Shown here piece after piece: positions 33,277-43,785 of a stretch of DNA of 64,000 nucleotides. Source of the DNA: Streptomyces durocortorensis (GTDB lineage Bacteria > Actinomycetota > Actinomycetes > Streptomycetales > Streptomycetaceae). The stretch covers positions 5,952,001 through 6,016,000 of the forward strand of contig NZ_CP134500.1 in the NCBI RefSeq assembly GCF_031760065.1, read 5' to 3'. Each line of letters begins with the position of its first letter. Position 1 is the stretch's first letter. The notes under the pieces are model-generated. The model was given only the letters and a program-made list of their open reading frames with translations. It did no database searches and was not told the origin of the DNA. Position numbers and translations under genes: made by a program.

Positions 33277-34503
33277 CTACGTGTTCCGTAGGACCCGCAT
33301 CACGAGTCCGGCGGCGGGTTTCGGTCCGAACGAGGTGGACTTGCGGGGCAGGAGAACGCCCTGCTCGGCGAGTTCTCGTACCCGGTGCTCGGTGGGGGCC
33401 GGCAGAAGCACGGCGGTCCCCGTGCCCTGGGATGTCACCGCGGCGACGGCCCGGTCGGCGTCGTGCAGGTGGACGACCGAGCCTGGCAGGTCGGGTATGG
33501 ACCAGCAGACCGGGATGAGGAGACAGTCGGTCACAGCTGCCGGCTGAGCCCGCCACTCGATCGGCAGTCCGGCCAGCGCGTCCGACAGGGCTGACACATG
33601 CGGTTCCGTCACACTCCAGGCCCGCCCGTCGCCGACGAGCACCAGTTCGTCCGGCCGGGGGAGCCGGGGTCCGGAGGGAAGCGGCCGGACGCGCGCGACG
33701 CCGGATGCCGCTCGCGCGGCCTTCTCCGCGTCCAGACCGGGTAGGACACGGTGGATCGCCCTGAGCCGCAGCGGAGTAGATGCCGAGTCGACGAGCAACG
33801 CCTGGCTGTGCTGCCAGGGGACGCCGTCCCGCGACCGGGTGAGCCGGCGCGCGGCGGCGAGGCGGTGGTGCCCGTCGGCGACCAGCGGAACACGCGGCCC
33901 GCCGAGGGCGGAGGTGAGGAGCGCCTGGTCGTCGGGATCGGTGCACCGCCAGAGATGGTGCGTGACGCCGCCCAGTTGGGCGCTGGCGACGCGCGGGTGC
34001 TCCGCGACCCACTCCGCCAGACGGAGGCCGGTCCCCTCGGCGGAGCGGTGCGTGAGCAGCAGGGGCTCCAACTGGGCCCCGAGACCGGACATGTGGGCGG
34101 CGCGCTGCCGTACGACGTGTTCCTGCACGTCCTCGTGAGGGACAACGGGGCAGGTATGGGGGCCGGCGACGGTGAGCTCGCCGATCAGCCCCCGCTGCAG
34201 GAGTCGGGGGCCGAGGCGTTGCTCGTAGACGTACAAGGAGGGGGCGGCGTCGCGGCGCAGGACGCCGCGCTCCAGCCAGCGTTCCATCTGACCGGCGGCG
34301 TCCTGCGGATCGGCCGCGAAGAGCAGACGGGCTATGTGGTGGGGGCGTGCGCGCTGGGCACGGGCGTGGGCGGGGCTCATGTCGTCGTACGGGGCGCTGA
34401 GGACGGCGGACAGCTGGCCGGCCCGCGCCGGGTCGTAGCGGACGGCGCGAAACGGATGGAGCCGTACGGTGGTATGCGCCTTCCGCGACGGGACGGTCGT
34501 CAA
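33277..34503 (-). CDS. DUF1015 family protein
   Basis: A 408-aa soluble protein. LHPFRAVRYDP and LSAPYDDMSP at the N-terminus and the central VPLVADGHHRLAAARRL are diagnostic of DUF1015, a family often encoded near serine/3-phosphoglycerate metabolism. The His-His-Arg motif suggests a phosphotransfer or nucleotidyl chemistry, but no activity is established here. It is the last gene of the leftward DUF6153 - LpqS-like - CysK2-like - MFS series, 79 bp after the MFS gene. A role in making or activating an amino-acid substrate (such as O-phosphoserine) for the CysK2-like enzyme is a hypothesis. Confidence 0.85.
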   Translation of the reverse strand: MTTVPSRKAHTTVRLHPFRAVRYDPARAGQLSAVLSAPYDDMSPAHARAQRARPHHIARLLFAADPQDAAGQMERWLERGVLRRDAAPSLYVYEQRLGPRLLQRGLIGELTVAGPHTCPVVPHEDVQEHVVRQRAAHMSGLGAQLEPLLLTHRSAEGTGLRLAEWVAEHPRVASAQLGGVTHHLWRCTDPDDQALLTSALGGPRVPLVADGHHRLAAARRLTRSRDGVPWQHSQALLVDSASTPLRLRAIHRVLPGLDAEKAARAASGVARVRPLPSGPRLPRPDELVLVGDGRAWSVTEPHVSALSDALAGLPIEWRAQPAAVTDCLLIPVCWSIPDLPGSVVHLHDADRAVAAVTSQGTGTAVLLPAPTEHRVRELAEQGVLLPRKSTSFGPKPAAGLVMRVLRNT

Positions 34504-34582
34504 GGTTCACTCCCGGATGTGGGCATGGCGGCACGGGGGAGGGCACGTCGTGGGCGCCCGCCCCCTTGTCGCCGGCGTCAGG

Positions 34583-35877
34583 TCAGGCGGTCACGGGCTG
34601 CGGCCGGGCCTCGGCCGGTGGTTCGGTGAGGCGGCCGGTGCGGTGCAGGCCGTACAGGGCGGCGGCGCACGCCAGGCCGAGCGCGGTCAGCGCCAGCCAG
34701 GGCAGGGCGGAGAGGCCGGCCTCGCGGGCGGCGTCGAGCGTGGCTCCGGTCAGGAGGTTGCCCAGGGTGATGCCGACTCCGCAGATGGTGTTGTAGAGCC
34801 CGTAGTGCGTGGCGACGAGGCGGTTCCCGGAGAGCCGGACGATGGTGTCCATCTCGAAGGGGTACGCGATCATCGTGCCCACGGCCAGGAGCAGCGCCGC
34901 GAGCGTCGGTGGTACGGCGGCCAGCAACCACAGCCCGATGCCTCCGCTGGGTACGGGAACCGCAGTGGCGGCGAGGAGAGGTACGAACGCCACGCCCATG
35001 GTGAGCAGTCCCCAGGTGAGGGCGCGGCCCGGCTCCACGCGGGCCTTGCACCAGGCGGTCACCTTCGTCTGGAAGAGGATGGTGCTGAGCCCGGAGACCG
35101 CGAACAGGACGGCGACGGCCGCCGTGCTGAACCGGCCCTCTCCGCCGAGGCGTCGGACCTCCAGCGGAAGGGCCAGGTAGACCTGGAAGGACATGACGTA
35201 CGAGCCGATCATGGCCACGGAGAAGAGCAGGAACGGGCGGTTGGCGAGGATGCCACGCCACTCGGCGAGCACGCTCTGCCCCTCCTTCTCCGTGGTTTCC
35301 TTGGCCCGGCGGGCCGGGAGAGCGCGGATCTGGACGACGCTCAGTACGGCGAAGACTCCGGCCGCGACGAGGCAGGTGACGCGGAAGTCCACGCCGGTCA
35401 GCACCATGCCCACCAGCGGGCCGAGCAGGATGCCCGCCTGGTAGAAGACGTTGAACAGGGCGAACGCCTCGACCCGGCGCTCACCGGCGTCGGCGGCGAG
35501 ATAGGCGCGGGTGGCGGGATTGAACAGGGCGCCGGCCAGGCCCGTCGCCGCGGAGGCGGCGATCAGCGCGGGTACGGAGTCCACCAGGCCGAGGGTCGCG
35601 AAGCCGACGGTCCGCAGGACGAGGCCGGCGATGATCATCGGCTTGTAGCCGAGCCGGTCCGCGAGGGTGCCGCCGACCAGGAACATGCCCTGCTGACTGA
35701 AGTTCCGCATGCCGAGGATCAGCCCGACAAGCCAGCCGGCGAGGCCCAGAGGCCCGGCGAGATGCGCCGCCAGATAGGGCATCAGCATGTAGAAGCCGAG
35801 GTTGATGGTGAACTGGTTCACCATCAGCAGCTGCACGCTGCGCTCGTACGAACGGACTTGGGTGATCGTGCCCTTCA

Positions 35878-35878
<1 letters not shown>
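34583..35878 (-). CDS. MFS transporter (Rv0849-like)
   Basis: A 431-aa protein with about 12 membrane helices and the MFS motif GGTLADRLGYKP in the loop between helices 2 and 3. The start overlaps the stop of the CysK2-like gene (TGATG). In M. tuberculosis, cysK2 is followed by the MFS gene Rv0849 in the copper-responsive lpqS operon, the same order as here. The cargo is not known; efflux of a sulfur amino-acid derivative or of a metal chelate is possible. Confidence 0.87.
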
Positions 35879-37041
<1,163 letters not shown>

Positions 37042-37123
37042 GTTCCGCTCTCATTTCGGTGGTGCGCGTCGAGTACTCGTTCGGGAGGGCGGCCGCGTGG
37101 CACGCCGCCGGGGGCCGAACGGT

Positions 37124-37522
37124 CTAGATGCGCCACCGGCAGACGCGGATCTGCGTCGAGCGACCTGATCCCGCTACGGACGCTGGGGCATAGGGCGGAG
37201 CACGTAGCTCGGTGGCCGACGCGGTCGGGGTGTCGCCGAGGGATGAGGCAAGCGCGATGGCATCGGGCACGTGCCGCGTCGCGGCGAGGGTCTCCGGGAC
37301 GACACCCGCCGAAGAACAGTTGGCGCCGTGGCCGTGGTGGCCGTGCCGTGGTGACCGGGTTTCCGCACGGTCGGCATGGGGACCGAGCGCGGTCGTGGTG
37401 ACGGTCTCTCTTTCCACCGTGGTGCGCCCGGCCTCGCCCCCAGGCGTGAGGCAGAGGAAGACCGACAGCAGCAGGGCGCCGATCACAGCGGCGATCAAAT
37501 GGGTGTTGGGATGGCGAGACAC
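37124..37522 (-). CDS. lpqS: LpqS-like small exported copper-associated protein
   Basis: A 132-aa protein starting at a GTG with an excellent GGAGGAACT ribosome site. A hydrophobic signal segment (LIAAVIGALLLSVFLCL, about 9-25) precedes an exported region with HGHHGHGANCSS (about residues 60-71) and a C-terminal TQIRVCRWRI. Size, the His cluster followed by Cys, and the terminal R-x-C-x-R pattern resemble M. tuberculosis LpqS, a small copper-induced membrane protein of the RicR regulon. The following genes match too. Copper binding is a hypothesis. Confidence 0.6.
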   Translation of the reverse strand: MSRHPNTHLIAAVIGALLLSVFLCLTPGGEAGRTTVERETVTTTALGPHADRAETRSPRHGHHGHGANCSSAGVVPETLAATRHVPDAIALASSLGDTPTASATELRAPPYAPASVAGSGRSTQIRVCRWRI

Positions 37523-37684
37523 AGTTCCTCCGGGCGGGGCCGCACCGTCTCGGCTCCTGGCGACAGGAGGGAGCGGTACCCGTGAGAGATATGGGTCATG
37601 GGGGGCAGAACGCGCCGCTCGTCTCGCCGCCGGGCGCACAAGCACGCGGGTGTGTGGGGCGGAACTGAACGACGGCAGGGCGTT

Positions 37685-38080
37685 CTACACCTGAAGAACC
37701 GTCGAGGCTCTCGGGGCGGCGGACGGTGTTGCGTTGGCCTCGACCACGCGGACACGGGCCTGGATGCAGGGCTCGGAAGAGCAAGGCGCATCGGGCTGTC
37801 GCGCGGCACACGGCGTAGTGGGCGCCGGTGTTCCCTCCGACGGTCCCGGCGAGCATTCGTGTGCCGGGTGCGCCGGGTCGAGATCGCCGGAGCTTTCCTT
37901 GATGCTGTGGGAGACGCTGGTCAGGGAGAGCGACGCGGTAACCGCGGCCCCGTCCCTGTCCATGTGCACTCCATGCCCGGCCAGGAGGCCGAACAGGAGC
38001 GCGGCCAGGCCGAGCAGCCTTCGCAGCCTCGCCGAAGGGCGGGGTTGCGACGCACGTGAGCGCGACCGGGCTGTAATCAC
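37685..38080 (-). CDS. DUF6153-like small exported protein
   Basis: A 131-aa protein: a basic N-terminus, a hydrophobic segment ending AGHGV (about 20-38), and an exported His/Cys region (DPAHPAHECSPG, TPCAARQPDAPCSSEPC) with four cysteines. It is the better preserved of the DUF6153-like proteins in this window. The GTG start has a -10 hexamer 7 nt upstream and no ribosome site, so the mRNA is probably leaderless and may continue into the LpqS-like gene 162 bp downstream. Confidence 0.65.
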   Translation of the reverse strand: MITARSRSRASQPRPSARLRRLLGLAALLFGLLAGHGVHMDRDGAAVTASLSLTSVSHSIKESSGDLDPAHPAHECSPGPSEGTPAPTTPCAARQPDAPCSSEPCIQARVRVVEANATPSAAPRASTVLQV

Positions 38081-38086
38081 GCCGTT

Positions 38087-38092
38087 ATCTTA
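38087..38092 (-). promoter_or_regulatory. -10 element (TAAGAT) for the DUF6153/LpqS series
   Basis: Read on the minus strand, TAAGAT is followed by AACGGC and the GTG at 38080, the spacing of a leaderless promoter. Confidence 0.5.
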
Positions 38093-38165
38093 GCCATCTC
38101 TTCGGGGCGGTTCGGAATTCCACCAGAAACATGGCGTGAATAAGTCGTGTAGCCGCTCGCTCGAT

Positions 38166-38210
38166 TGTCCGATTTGGAGGAATCGGACAGGTTCTTACTA
38201 GGCAACTAAG
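38166..38210. promoter_or_regulatory. Inverted repeat and CTTACT...ACTAAG operator-like site in AT-rich DNA
   Basis: TGTCCGATT (38166-38174) pairs with AATCGGACA (38181-38189) around 6 nt. It is followed by CTTACTAGGCAACTAAG (38194-38210), which is nearly palindromic and shares the ACTAAG half-site found upstream of the NlpC/P60 gene. The whole stretch to 38221 is unusually AT-rich for this genome. It lies just ahead of a winged-helix fragment. Confidence 0.45.
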
Positions 38211-38222
38211 AAATAAATTTAC

Positions 38223-38447
38223 GGCTCAACAAGGCTCGCGCACCGTCTGGGTTGCGGAAACGCGACCGTCGCGGCAGGGGTGTTGTCCGCCCTCGACGCC
38301 GGACTGGTGTACGTCTTCCTGTCCGCGGTCGACGAGATGCCGAAGGACCTCCCGGCCGGGGGCGTCCGGCGGTTCCGTATCTCGCGCGCCCGCGCCCTGG
38401 CGCCCCCCTCCGCTGTGCGCGTCAGCCGATGCGTACGCCCCACATGA
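38223..38447 (+). pseudogene. Fragment of a winged-helix transcriptional regulator
   Basis: No start codon fits, but one plus-strand frame reads TRLAHRLGCGNATVAAGVL, then SALDAGLVYV and DLPAGGVRRFRIS, ending at 38447 inside the convergent NlpC/P60 gene. The first part has the spacing of a helix-turn-helix and the last resembles the wing and terminal strand of PadR-like regulators. G/C third-position bias supports former coding. Both ends seem truncated. Confidence 0.4.
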
Positions 38448-39462
38448 AGGGCATGCCGCTGCGGGCGATGGACTCGTAGCGGACCTGTGCGCCGGGCTTG
38501 GGCGAGTGGAGGATCTGCCCGTTGCCGGCGTAGAAGCCGACGTGGCTGAGGTCGCTGCGCATGATGACCAGGTCACCGGGCTTCAGGGCGCTCAGGGAGT
38601 TGATGCGCGTCCCGGCGCCGGCCTGTGCCTGGGAAGTCCGGGGTATCGTCACGCCGACCTGGCGGTATGCCCAGGACGTGAGCCCCGAGCAGTCGAACGA
38701 CGCCGGGCCGCTCGCGCCCCAGACGTACGGCATGCCGACCCTGCTCTTGGCGGCGGCGAAGGCCGCGGCGGCGCGCTCGGAGGCGCTGGCCTCGTTGCCG
38801 AGCTCGACCCGGGCGCTCGCCCGGTCCGCCCGGTCCTCCTCCTGTGCGATCCGGGCCCGCTCCTTCGTCGAGAGGGTGTTGAGGAGGCGCTGGGCCTCGC
38901 GCAGTTTGCCCTGGATCTCCGTCTTCCGCTTGCCGAGTTCCTTCTCTGTGGAGTCGAGTTCGCGCAGCTTCTCGGACGCCTCCGCACGCTGCTGTCGGAG
39001 GGTCCGCTGCTGGGCGAGGAACTGCTGCAGCGCGGCAGTCTGCCGGTCGCCGGCCCGGTCCAGGGCGGATGCCTTCTCCAGGTAGGTGTCGGGATCCTCG
39101 GAGAGGAACAGCTGGAGGGTCGGGTCGAGGCCGCCGGAACGGTACTGGCCTGCGGCGACTGCGCCGATCCTGTCGCGGAGCTCGTTCAGCTCGCCCTGTT
39201 TGCGCGCCGTTGAGTCCTGGAGGGACTCCACTTCCTTCTTGAGCGCGTCGGACTTCTCCTTGGCCCCGTTGTACTTCTCGGTCGCCTGCGTCGCCTGCTC
39301 GTACAGACGGTCCACCTGCGCCGTGACGCCCTTCTTGTTCGGGTCGGGCAGGGGGTCGGCCGAAGCGGCCTGGGCGGACAGGGCCACGGCCGCCGCTGCG
39401 GTGGCGGTGATGACGCCGGTGTAGCGCGGACTGGACTGCTTCGGGCGGCGGTGGGAGGCCAC
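38422..39462 (-). CDS. Secreted NlpC/P60-family peptidoglycan endopeptidase
   Basis: A 346-aa exported protein. The signal peptide (about 1-36, ending AQAASA) is followed by a long coiled coil (about 45-215, LYEQATQATEKYNGAK...) and an NlpC/P60 domain (about 230-346). Catalytic residues are Cys in FDCSGLTSWAY, His in SHVGFYAG and a third polar residue in ILHSPKPG. Such Rip-like enzymes cleave the D-Glu-diaminopimelate bond of stem peptides. Its upstream region has CTTAG-type palindromes. It stands alone. Confidence 0.93.
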   Translation of the reverse strand: MASHRRPKQSSPRYTGVITATAAAAVALSAQAASADPLPDPNKKGVTAQVDRLYEQATQATEKYNGAKEKSDALKKEVESLQDSTARKQGELNELRDRIGAVAAGQYRSGGLDPTLQLFLSEDPDTYLEKASALDRAGDRQTAALQQFLAQQRTLRQQRAEASEKLRELDSTEKELGKRKTEIQGKLREAQRLLNTLSTKERARIAQEEDRADRASARVELGNEASASERAAAAFAAAKSRVGMPYVWGASGPASFDCSGLTSWAYRQVGVTIPRTSQAQAGAGTRINSLSALKPGDLVIMRSDLSHVGFYAGNGQILHSPKPGAQVRYESIARSGMPFMWGVRIG

Positions 39463-39719
39463 TGTGGAGCTCCTTCTTCCTCGACCGCCGACGGCCTCGG
39501 CGTGCGGCGGGCACGGCGGCGTCTCCGTCGCCGCCCCGGGCGGGCGGCCGACTGTGCGAAGACCCCGCGAATACTAAGCTGCTTAGAGGCTTAGTCTCAA
39601 TGAGGGTTCGTTCAACGCGGTGTGAGAGGCGCCATAAACGGCCCGCGGGTTGGTGTGAAACGCCATGTCGCGAGCGACTCACGATGATCCGGTTCCTGTG
39701 CACGACGTAGGGACGGCTC
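39463..39719. other. Upstream region of the NlpC/P60 gene
   Basis: This 257-bp stretch holds the palindromic ACTAAG/CTTAGT site at 39573-39595 and otherwise shows no coding signal. The stretch to the end of the transporter operon contains the histidine phosphatase remnant. Confidence 0.5.
39573..39595. promoter_or_regulatory. CTAAG-CTG-CTTAG palindrome with a third CTTAGT half-site
   Basis: CTAAG (39574-39578) and CTTAG (39582-39586) form a palindrome with a 3-bp centre. A further CTTAGT (39590-39595) pairs with ACTAAG at 39573-39578. It lies about 110 bp upstream of the NlpC/P60 start. The half-sites match those at 38194-38210, which suggests one regulator for both places. Confidence 0.5.
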
Positions 39720-39883
39720 GTGGCCGGTCGGCTCACGTGGTCGTGTGGCCTTGCCGCTGCGGAGCGCGATGTGCGATTCGGCGAGGTGCCGCTGGACGAA
39801 CGGGCGCTACGGCAGGCCGGGGAGGTGGCTGCTGCCCTGCCGCGAGCCTCACCGCGCCAACTCGGCGCCGTCGCCCTCCGCCG
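39720..39883 (+). pseudogene. 5' fragment of a histidine phosphatase gene
   Basis: From a GTG at 39720, one frame reads RLTWSCGLAAAERDVRFG, then PLDERALRQAGEVAAALPRA, resembling the N-terminus of phosphoglycerate mutase-type histidine phosphatases (usually RLTW-x-x-HG-L). The catalytic His position is Cys here. The frame then runs into the antisense of the transporter ATPase gene, so everything after about 55 codons is missing. Confidence 0.4.
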
Positions 39884-40860
39884 TCAGAGGCTCTCCGGGA
39901 AGTGGCAGGCGACCCGGCGGGTCCCGCCCGGGGCGTCGATCCGCAGCAGCGGGGCTTCGGTACGGCAGACCGCCTGCGCCTTCGGGCAGCGCGGGTGGAA
40001 GGTGCAGCCGGGCGGGGGAGCGGCCGGGCTCGGCGGGTCGCCGAGCAGGGTGATGCGCTCCCGGGTCCGCTCGGCGACCGGGTCGGGCAGGGGCACGGCG
40101 GAGAGCAGGGCCCGTGTGTAGGGGTGCGCGGGGGCCGCGTACACCCGTTCTTTGTCCCCGATCTCGACGATCCGGCCCAGGTACATCACGGCGACCCGGT
40201 CGCAGACCCGCTTCACGACGGAGAGGTCGTGGGCGATGAAGAGGTAGGCGAGGCCGAGTTCGCGCTGGAGGCGCTCCATCAGGTTGACGATCTGGGCCTG
40301 GACGGAGACGTCGAGGGCGGAGACCGGTTCGTCGGCGACGACGAGCCGGGGGCTGGTGGCCAGGGCGCGGGCGATGCCGATGCGCTGGGCCTGGCCGCCG
40401 GAGAACTCGTGCGGGTAGCGGTCGATGTGTTCCGGGATGAGGCCGACCAGTTCCATCAGCTCGGCCGCTCGCCTGCGCGCGTCGGCCGCCGAACTGCCCT
40501 GCACCAGCAGCGGATCGGAGATGATCCTGGCTACCGTCTGCCGCGGGTTGAGGGAGGAGTGCGGGTCCTGGAAGACCATCTGGAGGTCCTTCCGGAGCGG
40601 CTTCAGCTCGCGCTGCGACAGATGCCCGATGTCACGGCCGTCGTAGCGGACGGAGCCTGCGGACGGCTCCAGGAGGCGGACGATCGTGCGCCCGGTGGTG
40701 GACTTGCCGCAGCCCGACTCGCCCACCAGGCCCAGCGTCTCGCCGGCCGCGATGTCGAAGCTGACGCCGTCGACGGCCCGGACCGGGGCGGCGCGCCGCC
40801 GCCCGGGATAGGTGGTCGTCAGCTCTCGTACGGAGAGGAGGGGTTCGGCCTTCGTGGGCT

Positions 40861-40864
<4 letters not shown>
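39884..40864 (-). CDS. Oligopeptide ABC transporter ATP-binding protein (DppF/OppF-like)
   Basis: A 326-aa ATPase with Walker [11 protein letters not shown]-loop [11 protein letters not shown], signature [15 protein letters not shown], Walker [13 protein letters not shown] and H-loop AHD. The C-terminal [14 protein letters not shown] is the cysteine motif of the peptide/nickel subfamily, which often binds an Fe-S cluster. The ATG at 40864 overlaps the preceding ATPase stop (ATGA). It is the last gene of the transporter operon that feeds the hydroxyproline pathway. Confidence 0.92.
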
Positions 40865-41864
<1,000 letters not shown>

Positions 41865-41865
<1 letters not shown>

Positions 41866-42851
41866 CAGTACCTCACTCGCGGGTCGACGACGGCGTACAG
41901 GAGGTCGACGGCCAGGTTGGCGACGACGATGAAGGTGGCGGCGAGCAGGGTGACGCCGAGGATGACCGGCTGGTCGCCGGTGGACAGCGCGCCGTAGAAG
42001 AGCCGCCCGATGCCGGGCAGTCCGAAGATGGACTCGGTGATGACGGCGCCCGCGAGCAGGCCGCCGAGGTCCATGCCGAAGATGGTGAGGATCGGCGTCA
42101 TCCCGGCCCGCAGACCGTGCTTGACGACCACGGTGCGGCGTGGCAGGCCCTTGGCGCGGGCGGTGCGGATGTACGGCTCCGCCATCGTCTCGATCATCGA
42201 ACTGCGGCTCTGCCGCGCGTACACGGCCGCGTACAGGATCGCCAGCGCCAGCCAGGGCAGCAGCAGGTTCGACGCCCAGCCGAGAGGGTCGGAGCCGAAG
42301 GGCGTGTACTGCGGATAGGGCAGCAGCCCGGCCACCCGGATCAGGCCGTAGATCAGCACGACCGAGGTGAAGTAGACGGGCAGGGAGGCGGCGGCGACCG
42401 CCCCGACCATGAGGGCGCGGTCGGTGAGGGTGTCCTTGCGCAGCGCCGCCGCGACGCCCGCGGAGAGTCCGAGGAGCAGCCAGATCGCGGCGGCGCCGAG
42501 GGCGAGCGAGGCGGAGACCGGGAGCCGGTCGACGAGGAGGTCCCATACGCCCTGGCTGTTCTCGTACGAGTAGCCGAGGCAGGGGAAGTCGCAGTGCAGG
42601 GCGTACTGGCCGCTGCCCATGGTGCGGCCGGTGAAGATACCGGTGGCGAAGTCGGCGAACTGCCGCCACAGCGGCTGGTCCAGGCCCATGTGGGTCCGGA
42701 TCGCCTCCAGGCGCTCCGCGCTGCACGACTTGCCGCAGGCCGCGGCGGCCGGGTCGGAGGGCAGGACGTAGAAGATGGTGAAGGTGACCGCGGCGATGGC
42801 GGCGAGGACGCCGACGACGCCGAGCAGCCGACGGCCGAGATAGAGGATCAC
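41865..42851 (-). CDS. Oligopeptide ABC transporter permease (DppB-like)
   Basis: A 328-aa protein with six membrane helices; helix 1 is ILYLGRRLLGVVGVLAAIAAVTF-like at residues 2-28. The ARAKGLPRRTVVVKHGLR segment is the EAA loop that contacts the ATPases. The first extracytoplasmic loop has four cysteines (ACGKSC, CDFPC), a feature of one actinobacterial subgroup. The GTG start overlaps the stop of the other permease (GTGA). Confidence 0.9.
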
Positions 42852-43774
42852 TTGCGGCTTCCCCTCGGGTCGAGGATGTCGCGCAGCGCGTCTCCGAGCA
42901 GGGTGAAGGCGAGCACGGTGAGGAAGAGGCAGAGGCTCGGGACGATGAAGTACATGGGGTCCGTGTCGTAGTAGGCGACGCTCTCCGCGATCATCTGTCC
43001 CCACGACGGTGTGGGGGGACGGACGCCGACGCCGAGGTAGCTGAGGGCGGCCTCGGTGCTGATCATCCCCGGGATGATCAGGGTCGTGTAGGCGATGACC
43101 GGCCCGGCGACGCCCGGGAGGATGTCCCGGGTGAGGATGCGCCAGGCGCCCGATCCGCCGACGCGGGCCGCGTCGACGTACTCGCGGTGCTTGAGCGACA
43201 GGGTCTGGCCACGGACGACGCGGGCGATGCCGGGCCAGCCGAACAGGCCGATGACCAGGGTCATGAGCACGATCCGGTTGACGTCCCGGGCCACCGACAT
43301 CATGGCGATCATGAAGATGAGGGACGGGAAGGACATCGTCAGGTCCATCAGGCGGGAGAGCACGGTGTCGGTGCGGCCGCCGAAGTAGCCGGACGCGATC
43401 CCGGCCGCCACGCCGGCGACCACGACGATCGCGGTGGCGGCGAAGGCGATGAGCAGGGACACCTGGGCGCCGTGCACGACCCGGGCGAACAGGTCGCGGC
43501 CGGTGACGGGTTCGACGCCGAGCCAGTGCTCGGAGCCGACCCCGCCGAGCGGGCCGATCGGGAGGCCGCCGAGGTAGGGGTCGACGGCCGTCTTGTCGAA
43601 CTCGTGGGGGCCCCAGCCGCCCAGCGCACTGAGCAGCGGGGCGGCCACGGCCATGACCACGAAGAGGGTGATCACGGCGAGGGAGATCTGCACGGCGGGG
43701 CGGCGGCGCAGTTCCGCGCGGGCGAGTTGCCAGGGGCCGCTGCCCGCGCGCTGGGGCGGGGAGATGGTGGGCAT
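42848..43774 (-). CDS. Oligopeptide ABC transporter permease (DppC-like)
   Basis: A 308-aa protein with six helices and an N-terminal cytoplasmic segment. LGVEPVTGRDLFARVVHGAQVSL is the classical DppC opening and DAARVGGSGAWRILTRDILP the EAA loop. It follows the binding-protein gene after 11 bp and overlaps the next permease. Confidence 0.92.
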   Translation of the reverse strand: MPTISPPQRAGSGPWQLARAELRRRPAVQISLAVITLFVVMAVAAPLLSALGGWGPHEFDKTAVDPYLGGLPIGPLGGVGSEHWLGVEPVTGRDLFARVVHGAQVSLLIAFAATAIVVVAGVAAGIASGYFGGRTDTVLSRLMDLTMSFPSLIFMIAMMSVARDVNRIVLMTLVIGLFGWPGIARVVRGQTLSLKHREYVDAARVGGSGAWRILTRDILPGVAGPVIAYTTLIIPGMISTEAALSYLGVGVRPPTPSWGQMIAESVAYYDTDPMYFIVPSLCLFLTVLAFTLLGDALRDILDPRGSRK

Positions 43775-43785
43775 GAAGGGGGCCC

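Noticed and set aside
37523..37684. RicR/CsoR copper box upstream of the LpqS-like gene
   Set aside because: ACCC (37578) and GGGT (37593) occur but with an 11-nt spacer, much longer than known copper boxes, so I do not call an operator.
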